This document shows, one piece after another, positions 1 through 6,898 of a stretch of 48,998 nt of DNA. How positions within the stretch are numbered: position 1 is the stretch's first letter; the number at the start of each line of letters is the position of its first letter. This DNA is from Candidatus Poribacteria bacterium (GTDB taxonomy: Bacteria > Abyssobacteria > SURF-5). The stretch covers positions 1 to 48,998 of the forward strand of contig JACRIR010000024.1 in NCBI GenBank assembly GCA_016215705.1. The letters run 5' to 3'. Made by a program: the position numbers and the translations under genes. The notes under the pieces are model-generated. The model made no database searches, had not been told where the DNA came from, and saw nothing but the letters and a program-made list of their open reading frames with translations.

Positions 1-1583
1 AAATAAGGTGCTATACTTATGTAGGACATCTGAGGCCTCCTTTGCCAAAAGGTTTGTTTGCCAATCCCTTTTTAGCAGAAGATTCCGAAGATGTCCATTC
101 TCTTTTAACTAAGACTCACCAACTAATTTGGAGAAGAACCTTCTTTCTTTTCTTCTTCTTTTCCCAAATCCGCGTTTATCGGCGTGCATCTGCGGTTAAG
201 AATGCCTTTTGTTGTTTCTTCTTCTTTTCCCAAATCCGGTCGCATTCCTGATCCAACCTCTTCTTCTCTATTCGTTCCATTCGCAACCCACTCGTATCAT
301 TCTTGTTCCAAAATTGGCGCAAAAATTAACAAAAAGTTCGTTGCTCGACTTCCCCCCACCATGTACCATATGCATCAGAACATTGGCGCTGTCACACCGG
401 GTTCCGATACTCGTGTTTGGTGTCTCGTGTCAATCGGGAAAAAGACGGAAAAGAAAGGAACGACTTCTAATGCCATTCACAAAGCAACGACCTCTTAGTC
501 GTCATTTTGAGCGAAGCGAAGGATCTCATTCATCCCTCATTCTTCATCGTTTATCATTCCTGTTTGGTTCCCATGTGGCCACGTCCGTTCAACGGATGAA
601 AAATGACCTCGCGGTGAACTCTGAGCTCTCTTTGATTCAAAAAATCACCTTTGAAAAGGCACCCTCTAAAAATTTCAAAACAAACCACGATTCTTTGCGT
701 CATTGCGTCATATGTGTCATATTTTCTCGGAAAACCTCGTCAACCCGCGCGCACTCTGTCTTTAGAACTTATTATCAACGCAATGCTTCCAAATTCCCTT
801 TCGCCTTTCCCCCTTCGCCTTTCGCCTCCCATATTTTCATCGGGGTTTTGTGTCATGCTTGTGTCATTTGTGTCATGTCTCTGTGCCACAAAGAGTTACA
901 AAGAAAATATGGAGAAAATATCAATGAACTCGCGCCATTCACACCCCGCTTTGTACATTCTCGCCATTCGTGTTCCCTCTTCTGTTTTTGTTTTCGCCCC
1001 TTTCGCCTCACATGCACGCGGTTCCCAAGAATTTTTCAAATGTACCCCGTAAAGATGCGTCACTTGCGTCACTTGCGTCACGAATCGCCAATAAATCGTG
1101 CCGTATTGTCTTCTCTCCGACTGCGCAAGTCCTTTTCGAAATTGTACTTATATATTTCCTTTCGCCTTTGCCCTTTCGCCTTTCGCCTGCTCTTCTTTCA
1201 TCCCGGAGATGCGTCACTTGCGTCACAGCCTTGTCCCACAAAGACTTACAAAGAAGTGAGGAGAAATCTCCAATGAATTTACACCTTTCGTCAAGATTCG
1301 TCCTCCACCGCTTCCCGCATTCCGTCTTTGGCGCCGCCCACGTTCAACATCTTGACTTCTTTTCTCTTTTCCTTGAGAATCTGCGGAAATCAGTCCGAAT
1401 CAGTGAACCCGGTTCCTTTTCTTTGCGGCGTTCCTTCATGTCTCGTGCTGAGCCTGCGAAGTCCCGCGCCTTGCGGGATGCGCCTTCGTGGATTATGTCT
1501 TGTCTTCTTCTCAAAATCTGTGAGAGTCAGCGTAATCTGCGGATTCCCCGTTTCTTTTTCTTCCTCCTTTGTGGAATGACAAC
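1..1583. other. Gene-free, pyrimidine-rich repetitive region
   Basis: I see no credible gene here. The open frames present are rich in Ser, Phe, Arg and Pro, lack ribosome binding sites and resemble no family. The stretch is full of CTTTCGCC runs and short tandem units, such as three copies of TGCGTCACT at about 1055-1081. A block around 810-945 (CTTTCGCC run, GTGTCAT motifs, then CACAAAGA-TTACAAAGAA, GGAGAAA and CAATGAA) recurs in degraded form around 1165-1280, so the region contains an imperfect direct duplication. A GAGCGAAGCGAAGGATCT piece near 509-526 belongs to a repeat seen again at 5233 and 17485. Phrases like AATCCG-N-ATCTGCGG-TTAAGAATG recur at 2680-2840. Confidence 0.6.
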
Positions 1584-1612
1584 TTGACATTGTGTCCAAG
1601 ATATGATACTAT
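1584..1612 (+). promoter_or_regulatory. Candidate sigma70 promoter of the PaaX-type gene
   Basis: TTGACA at 1584-1589 is followed after 17 bp by TACTAT at 1607-1612, a 4/6 match to the -10 consensus. It lies about 50 bp before the chosen ATG at 1666. This argues against the longer reading frame that would start at 1603, inside the promoter. Confidence 0.45.
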
Positions 1613-1665
1613 TTACTAACGGTCGTAAAAAAAGCGAACATACATATAACAGAAAGCATCTCCAT

Positions 1666-2544
1666 ATGCAGAACACACAAAACCTGATCCTCTTCCTATT
1701 CGCACAGGCCGAAAGCCTGCCGCTCAAAGACGCTGTCGAAATCGGCAGCCTCATGCGCAAATCCCCCGCCTCGATGCGCGCCGGAATCAACCGCCTCGCG
1801 CGCGAGGGTATGCTCACTCGCTTCGGATGGAAGCGAAAAGCCGCTCAATACGCCCTCTCCCCCGCCGGCCGCGCGCTCGCCAACGAGGTTCTGACGCGCT
1901 TCATGCGGATTCACTCGATTGTCGAGGCAAAGCACACGTGGGACGGAACATGGACCCTCGTGAGCTTCGACGTTCCCGAACGCATCCGCAAGCAACGCGA
2001 TGAATTCCGAACCAGACTCAGGGAAATGGGATTCGGTCAGTTGACAGGCGGACTCTGGATCGCGCCGAACGACGCTTCCGCCGGCGCTCTGGCGCTTGCC
2101 GATTCGCTCCGCATCCGAAACCGCGTCGCGGTAGCGATCACGAAGGATGTGCGTCTCGGGAACGAGCAGATTTCGTCAGTCATCCAAAACATCTGGCCGC
2201 TTGCGCGCCTCAATCGCGAGTATTCCAGAATGCGGACACGTATGAAGTCGCGCATCAGCAAAATGCAGGCGCGCATGAACAGCGGGGCGCCGCCGAGCGG
2301 TTCGCCTCCGGATGCCCGCGAAGCTTTTCTCGAAATATTTATTCTGTTCAGCGAAGCGGCTGAGCTTATCTCGAAGGACCCATGTTTGCCCGAAGAACTT
2401 CTGCCGCCCGGCTGGCTCGGCCTCGAAGTCCAGGACCTGATTCATGAATATTTCCATATGCTTCATGGGTTCGAGTCGAGCGATCCCTATGCGTTCTTGC
2501 TCAAGCTCCCGGGCGGACTGCATATTCCAAAACCCAGAGCTTAG
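1666..2544 (+). CDS. PaaX-family transcriptional regulator
   Basis: The protein has 292 residues from the ATG at 1666. It starts with a winged-helix segment (about residues 1-70: LILFLFAQAESLPLKDAVEIGSL, then a recognition-helix-like SPASMRAGINRLAREGML). The central PaaX domain follows (WTLVSFDVPERIRKQRDEFR, then LREMGFGQLTGGLWIAP), and a C-terminal helical part ends the protein. PaaX proteins are repressors, classically of phenylacetate catabolism genes and relieved by an acyl-CoA ligand; the effector here is unknown. A start at 1603 would add 21 residues but overlaps the candidate promoter, so 1666 is preferred although its ribosome binding site is weak. It sits upstream of the molybdopterin oxidoreductase gene and may control it or the methyltransferase genes further on; that is inference. 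The family call is solid. Confidence 0.85.
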   Translation: MQNTQNLILFLFAQAESLPLKDAVEIGSLMRKSPASMRAGINRLAREGMLTRFGWKRKAAQYALSPAGRALANEVLTRFMRIHSIVEAKHTWDGTWTLVSFDVPERIRKQRDEFRTRLREMGFGQLTGGLWIAPNDASAGALALADSLRIRNRVAVAITKDVRLGNEQISSVIQNIWPLARLNREYSRMRTRMKSRISKMQARMNSGAPPSGSPPDAREAFLEIFILFSEAAELISKDPCLPEELLPPGWLGLEVQDLIHEYFHMLHGFESSDPYAFLLKLPGGLHIPKPRA

Positions 2545-2589
2545 TGAACGATTATAGAGTCTATGGCTTAAGAAAGACAAAGAGATGCC

Positions 2590-2652
2590 AACCACGGAGG
2601 ACACGGAGATGGAAAGAAAAGCAATGAGGATTCCCAATGCTTCTCCGTGGTT
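2590..2652. repeat. MITE-like element with AACCACGGAG inverted ends
   Basis: AACCACGGAG at 2590-2599 is answered by its reverse complement CTCCGTGGTT at 2643-2652, bounding 63 bp with no coding content. A relative with AACCACGGGG ends lies at 44336-44418. The rest of the gap up to 2858 holds three degenerate copies of a CGAATCCGTG-AATCTG(T/C)GGAT phrase (about 2680-2833) also seen in the first 200 bp of the window, and no gene. Confidence 0.6.
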
Positions 2653-2858
2653 AACAATTCTTCTTTTGTTTCTTTTTCCCGAATCCGTGTCAATCTGTGG
2701 ATAAGAATGACTCTTTTGCTTTTTTCCTTCTTTTCCCCGAATCCGTGAAATAAGTGAAATCCGTGGTTTTGCTCTTTCTTTTGTTTGGTTGCGGCTTTGC
2801 CGCGTTGTGCGAATCCGTGAAATCTGCGGATTACAAGCTTCTTTAGGAGAATATGACC

Positions 2859-4997
2859 ATGACTAAGAAATTCACTCACTGCGGAATCTGCCTTGCCGCC
2901 TGCGGGCTGGAACTGGAAGTCGAGCAAAACCGCATCGTCTCGCTTCGCAGCGATTCCGAGCATCCGCTCACTCGCGGATTCGTCTGCGCGAAAGGACTCG
3001 CCGGCCTGGAGATGACAACCGACCCGCTCCGTGTCCTCCATCCATACGAGAGAATCGGTTCCGAGTGGCGCCGAATCGCGTGGGACGAAGCGAATGAAAA
3101 GATTTCGCAGCGGCTGCGCGAGATTATCTCGAAGCATGGTCCGCAATCGGTCGCGATGTACTACGGCGCAGGCAACCCGACCTCTTCCATCAACTACATG
3201 ATGGCCGACGGCTTTGTGCGCGCACTCGGCTCCGACCGCATGTACAATGTGCTAACGCTGGAATTCACCAACCGGTATTTAGTAATGGAGAAAATGTACG
3301 GCAGACAGTTCTTCGTCACTCAGCCGGACATCGAGAACACCCACTGCCTCCTGATTTTCGGCAGCAATCCGATGGTCTCGATAGACCACCCGGGCATAAT
3401 CGCCTCGCTCAAAGCATTGAAAGAGCGCGGCGGCAAGCTGATCGTCGTCGATCCCAGAAGGACCGAGACTGCACGCATGGCAGATATCCATGCTCGGATT
3501 ATTCCCGGAACGGATTTGTTTATGCTCGAGGCGATGTATTCTCGCATATTCGCTCACAAGCTGCACAATTCGCCATTTCTGGAAAAGAACTGCTCCGGCC
3601 ATGAATTCTTTGAGAAGCGCACGTGGCCGGTGACATTGGACGACGCAGAAAGAATATGCGGTGTCCCTGCGAAACTCATCGCCCGGATAACCGAGGAATT
3701 TACGCGCGCAAAGTCGGCATGCGCTGTCGCGAAGCTCGGAATAAACACCTCAAGTAATGGCACGCTCACATACTGGCTCGTCGAGGCTCTGAACGCAATA
3801 ACCGGAAACGTCGACCGGCCTGGCGGACTCATCTTCAATCCGGGCATCCTAGACCTCAATCTGCTCTCACGCATGGCTGCCGGGCGAAAGCAACGAAAAT
3901 CGAGAGTCGGCGGCTTCCCCTATCTCACTGGCTCATATCCGGCGTCGGTTTTGCCGGCCGAGATTCTGTCGGATGCGCCCGACAGGATACGCGCGCTCAT
4001 CGTTGACGCAGGAGACCCTTCCCTCGTATTTCCAAACTCGCAGAAATTCGAGAAGGCGGCAAAGAGGCTGGAACTCATCGTGAGCATAGATATGTATATG
4101 AATGAGACGGCCCAGGTATCCCACTTTGTCCTCCCTGCCGCAAATTTCTTCGAGAAAGACGACCTCTATGTCACGTTTCCCGACCATTTCGCCCAAAAAT
4201 TCGCGCAATGGAGCCATAAAGTGGTCGAACCTCCAGACGAAGCAAGGGCCGAGTGGGAGATTTTTCGTGATCTGTCGCGCCGGATTGGTGTCCCGATACT
4301 AAATCAGTGGCCGCTGGATATTATGTTCCGTATCGGAGAACTGGCCGGGAAGACAATGGGACAACCAAAGAAATTCGCCTTCAACCCGAAAAACTACTAC
4401 AAAATGCTCCTCGGGATGATGGGCAAAGTCAAATTCTCCGAGCTGATGTCCAATCCTCACGGAGTGAGCGCAGGCAGCATCAAATTCGGCGCTGCGCTCC
4501 GAAAGTTGGCTACGCGATCCCGGAAAATCGAGCTCGCGCCTGCCGATTTTGTGCGCGAGATCGAAAAGATAGCGCTGCCACCAAACACTCCTCCGGATCT
4601 GCCGTTTACTCTGATTACCGGCGAAAGATCTCCACACACAAAGAACACTAACCTGCGCGGACTGAAGAGCCTCACCTCGAGGCAATCAGAGAATTTTGCG
4701 CGAATCAATCCGAACGACGCGGCTTCTCAATCGATTCGAGACGGCGACACGATCGAAATCTCGACATCGAGCGGCGCGCTGCGAATCAAGGCCAAGGTAG
4801 ACGACACCATGCGGGGGGGCGTCGTCTCCATCGGCCACGGATGGGGCCGGAAACTGGCCCACCCGGAGAGCCGCGATATGACTGCGGAACACGGAGTAAA
4901 CGTGAACCTGTTGACCGACGATTCTCGACTCGACGCGCTCACGGGAATGCCCGTATACAATTCTATCCCGTGCTCGATCCTCAAGTGCGACAAATGA
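2859..4997 (+). CDS. Molybdopterin-dependent oxidoreductase (DMSO reductase superfamily), ligand residue atypical
   Basis: A 712-residue catalytic subunit of the molybdenum/tungsten-bis-MGD family (COG0243). The N-terminus carries the [4Fe-4S] motif C-x2-C-x3-C-x27-C (CGICLAACG then FVCAKG, residues 8-43), followed by a family-typical WDEA segment and YYGAGNPTSS. A nucleotide-binding region reads LLIFGSNPM and LIVVDPRRTETA. The C-terminal molybdopterin-binding domain begins near residue 575 (PFTLITGERSPHTKNTNLR). There is no Tat signal peptide, so it is probably cytoplasmic. Where formate dehydrogenase H has SeCys140, the aligned stretch reads LTLEFTNRYLV, with no Cys, SeCys, Ser or Asp. No partner electron-transfer subunit lies beside it. 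AGGAG at 2845-2849 fits the ATG at 2859 better than the one at 2853. The substrate is not predictable; the family assignment is secure. Confidence 0.88.
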   Translation: MTKKFTHCGICLAACGLELEVEQNRIVSLRSDSEHPLTRGFVCAKGLAGLEMTTDPLRVLHPYERIGSEWRRIAWDEANEKISQRLREIISKHGPQSVAMYYGAGNPTSSINYMMADGFVRALGSDRMYNVLTLEFTNRYLVMEKMYGRQFFVTQPDIENTHCLLIFGSNPMVSIDHPGIIASLKALKERGGKLIVVDPRRTETARMADIHARIIPGTDLFMLEAMYSRIFAHKLHNSPFLEKNCSGHEFFEKRTWPVTLDDAERICGVPAKLIARITEEFTRAKSACAVAKLGINTSSNGTLTYWLVEALNAITGNVDRPGGLIFNPGILDLNLLSRMAAGRKQRKSRVGGFPYLTGSYPASVLPAEILSDAPDRIRALIVDAGDPSLVFPNSQKFEKAAKRLELIVSIDMYMNETAQVSHFVLPAANFFEKDDLYVTFPDHFAQKFAQWSHKVVEPPDEARAEWEIFRDLSRRIGVPILNQWPLDIMFRIGELAGKTMGQPKKFAFNPKNYYKMLLGMMGKVKFSELMSNPHGVSAGSIKFGAALRKLATRSRKIELAPADFVREIEKIALPPNTPPDLPFTLITGERSPHTKNTNLRGLKSLTSRQSENFARINPNDAASQSIRDGDTIEISTSSGALRIKAKVDDTMRGGVVSIGHGWGRKLAHPESRDMTAEHGVNVNLLTDDSRLDALTGMPVYNSIPCSILKCDK

Positions 4998-5019
4998 ATC
5001 AGGGAATATCGGAAACATG

Positions 5020-5190
5020 ATGCGGCAGCCCGGAAAACCGGGGACACCATGCGACAGCCCGGAAAACCGGAGACACCATGCGGCAGCCCGGAAAACCGGG
5101 GACACCATGCGACAGCCCGGAAAACCGGAGACACCATGCGACAGCCCGGAAAACCGGAGACACCATGCGGCATCGTGTCCCCGATTTTCC
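5020..5190. repeat. Five 29-bp tandem repeats made of the hairpin-repeat core
   Basis: Five contiguous 29-bp units start at 5020, 5049, 5078, 5107 and 5136, each ATGCG(G/A)CAG, CCCGGAAAACCGG, then (G/A)GACACC. Two sub-types alternate (units 1 and 3 against 2 and 4; unit 5 is like 4), giving a 58-bp higher-order period. Each unit contains a small CCGG-AAAA-CCGG hairpin. The array ends at 5165 with ATGCGGCATCGTGTCCCCGA, the right half of the palindromic repeat found elsewhere in the window. There are no unique spacers, so it is not a CRISPR array. Confidence 0.85.
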
Positions 5191-5232
5191 GAAACAAAAT
5201 GTCTAAACGTCAGCGGATCAGCGTAACAATCT

Positions 5233-5330
5233 GTCATTCTGAGCGAAGCGAAGAATCTCTGTGAAATACTAGAACCTGAACCAATAACGAGATTATTCGC
5301 TCGGGCCTGCGGCCCTTCGCTCAGAATGAC
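5233..5330. repeat. 98-bp element with 16-bp terminal inverted repeats
   Basis: GTCATTCTGAGCGAAG at 5233-5248 is matched by its exact reverse complement at 5315-5330. The interior is non-coding and holds a GGGCCTGCGGCCC palindrome (5303-5315). Solo fragments of the same family occur near 509 and 17485. It resembles a miniature inverted-repeat element; no transposase is nearby. Confidence 0.65.
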
Positions 5331-5344
5331 GTATATCCTGGGAC

Positions 5345-5373
5345 TTGACAACACCGGAATGTTATGGTATCAT
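5345..5373 (+). promoter_or_regulatory. Sigma70-type promoter of the tetR-type gene
   Basis: TTGACA at 5345-5350, a 17-bp spacer, then TATCAT at 5368-5373. It is followed immediately by a palindromic operator and lies about 83 bp before the ATG at 5456. Confidence 0.7.
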
Positions 5374-5401
5374 TTTAGAGAGTGAACGGTTACTCTCTAA
5401 A
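5374..5401. promoter_or_regulatory. Palindromic operator, probable TetR autoregulation site
   Basis: Arms TTTAGAGAGT and ACTCTCTAAA are perfect 10-bp reverse complements around the 8-bp centre GAACGGTT. The 28-bp site begins directly after the -10 box and covers the expected transcription start. That is a classical placement for a repressor encoded by the next gene. Confidence 0.7.
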
Positions 5402-5455
5402 TCAGCGCGATTAACCAGTGGCGCCGACCACGGACCTGCGGAGGCAATCATCGAT

Positions 5456-6103
5456 ATGGTCTCGAAAACTTTCCTGAAGATTCCCAAGAAAAAGCAGGAC
5501 CGGGTGCTCCGCGCGGCCCAAATCGAATTCGCCAAGTCAGGTTATCACAAAACGAACATCAATGACATTTGCAGGCGCGCCCGAATCAGCAACGGGGCGC
5601 TCTATAAATACTTCAAAAACAAAGCGGACGTGTATCAGGCCGTGATTGACCGTCAAGTCGAAGGCAAGGACGAATATATGCGCGGCGTCTTGAATAGCGA
5701 GGGCCCCTGCATCGGAAAAATGCGTTTGCTCATGTGGAACACGGCGACCGAAACCGGAGCTCGCAATGATACGTTTCGCATCTTGCTCCAACTCGGGACC
5801 TCCGATATGAACAAATTCGCTCGCGAAGTTACGCGTCGCATCGAATCGACCTCTTTCAACAACATCCGTGCGATCTTGCTCCAGGGAATCGAGTGCGGCG
5901 AGGTTCGGCCCGATATCGACCTCGAGATGATTGCTCATCTCATCAGCAGTCTGTGTTTCTTCATGTACGCCGGATTCGTCTCTGAATATCATCGAATTCG
6001 GCTTGAGGAATTCTTTCACATTCCTTTCACGGGCGACGAGGATTCCCACCGTCACCTTGTAGACCGTGTTTTGGACTGGCTGGGGAAAATGATTCTTACG
6101 TAG
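5456..6103 (+). CDS. TetR/AcrR-family transcriptional regulator
   Basis: The protein has 215 residues from the ATG at 5456, which follows GGAGG at 5440-5444. The first 60 residues form the TetR helix-turn-helix: RVLRAAQIEFAKSGYHKTNINDICRRARIS, then NGALYKYFKNKADVY. The rest is an alpha-helical ligand-binding domain with no recognisable effector signature. An upstream reading-frame extension exists but would run through the promoter and operator. The gene probably represses itself through the 28-bp palindrome at 5374-5401. It may also act on the following larC2-like gene and its neighbour, although the hairpin repeat at 6132-6182 separates them. Family call secure; ligand unknown. Confidence 0.9.
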   Translation: MVSKTFLKIPKKKQDRVLRAAQIEFAKSGYHKTNINDICRRARISNGALYKYFKNKADVYQAVIDRQVEGKDEYMRGVLNSEGPCIGKMRLLMWNTATETGARNDTFRILLQLGTSDMNKFAREVTRRIESTSFNNIRAILLQGIECGEVRPDIDLEMIAHLISSLCFFMYAGFVSEYHRIRLEEFFHIPFTGDEDSHRHLVDRVLDWLGKMILT

Positions 6104-6131
6104 GAATCCGGATTTCGGGAGTGTCCGACCA

Positions 6132-6182
6132 ATTCCTTAGTTCGGGGACACCATGCCGCATGGTGTCCCCGAACTAAGGAAT
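6132..6182. repeat. Perfect hairpin repeat (GGGGACAC core), 25-bp arms
   Basis: A 51-bp perfect inverted repeat with a 1-nt centre. The core GGGGACACCATGC and its complement are shared with the repeats at 13435, 15331 and 18638; the outer 12 bp (ATTCCTTAGTTC) are specific to this copy yet still perfectly paired. It lies between tetR and larC2 and could act as a terminator or mRNA-end structure, although no T-run follows. Confidence 0.85.
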
Positions 6183-6348
6183 CATCAAAAACGAGGGCAT
6201 CCGTGGGGCGAACCTTGTGTTCGCCTGATTTTGGCGGAGAAACGGATTCTTTCTTTCGCGGGACTGATGTACGCTGTTTGGCTTCATCGTGATTCAATTG
6301 CAGACTTTATGCTGCAGAGCGTGACCGCCCTTCTCAGGAGACGATGGA

Positions 6349-6852
6349 ATGGAGCAAACAGGGACGCTCATCCTGGCGCAAGTCGATCATCTCACAGGCG
6401 AAGAGATGGGCTTTGCCATCGACCAAATAATGAGTTGGGGCGCAAACAACGTGTATATCTTCCCGGGCATCACAAAGAAGAACCGCTCCGGTTGCGTGAT
6501 TCTGGTCGATATCGATCCGGGAGAAGAAGCGCAGTGGGCCGGCCTTCTGGCTGAGGAGTTGTCGATCTACGGTTACCATCGAATCCTGACTTCCCACTAC
6601 TGCTCCCGGTGCCGCGTGGAAACTCATGCGGTTATCATTCGAAAAGGTCGCGACCGATTGGAAACAGAAGTTCATTTCAAAACAACAGAAGACGGGAAAA
6701 CCCATGGCCGAATCGAACATGCCGACCTTGTGCGCGTCCGTGAGAAGATAAAGGAAAAGCTGAAAATAGGCGTTCCCCTGTCGAAGCTACGGACATACCT
6801 CGAGTCGCGCGCCGCAGGGGGTGCAAAGTGTCCGATCGAAATCAATCTATAA
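6349..6852 (+). CDS. Stand-alone LarC C-terminal (LarC2/DUF111-type) protein
   Basis: 167 residues. The sequence follows the C-terminal domain of LarC, the CTP-dependent nickel insertase that completes the nickel-pincer nucleotide cofactor of lactate racemase. A VDHLTGEEMGFAIDQIMSWGA segment is followed by NNVYIFPGITKKNRSG, corresponding to LarC's NIDDM..., GALDV, PI-MKK-RPG. Later come a GYHRI segment, ETHAVIIRK and a final KEKLKIGVPLSKLRTYLE like LarC's E-D-ARLA-E-GVPL-EV. The large LarC1 domain is absent, and no larA, larB or larE is in the window. AGGAG at 6336-6340 supports the ATG. It is followed 46 bp later by the 593-residue gene, probably in one operon. Family relationship is likely; whether it handles nickel is inference. 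Confidence 0.65.
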   Translation: MEQTGTLILAQVDHLTGEEMGFAIDQIMSWGANNVYIFPGITKKNRSGCVILVDIDPGEEAQWAGLLAEELSIYGYHRILTSHYCSRCRVETHAVIIRKGRDRLETEVHFKTTEDGKTHGRIEHADLVRVREKIKEKLKIGVPLSKLRTYLESRAAGGAKCPIEINL

Positions 6853-6898
6853 AGTATATGCTTGTTTTCCGGAACCTGAAAGAAGAGGACGAATGCAC

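Noticed and set aside
209-1587. Long open frames on the plus strand (up to 355 codons)
   Set aside because: Composition follows the pyrimidine-rich repeats, there are no ribosome binding sites, and several frames overlap one another; no protein family is recognisable.
2859-4997. Selenocysteine at the molybdenum site
   Set aside because: There is no in-frame TGA within the gene.
5020-5190. Possible CRISPR array
   Set aside because: Units are contiguous with no unique spacers, and no cas genes are nearby.
4686-5354. Minus-strand open frame of 222 codons with repeated GFPGC-MVSP motifs
   Set aside because: It is a translation of the 29-bp tandem array and the antisense of the oxidoreductase gene's end; 29 is not a multiple of three, so every frame is opened by the repeat.
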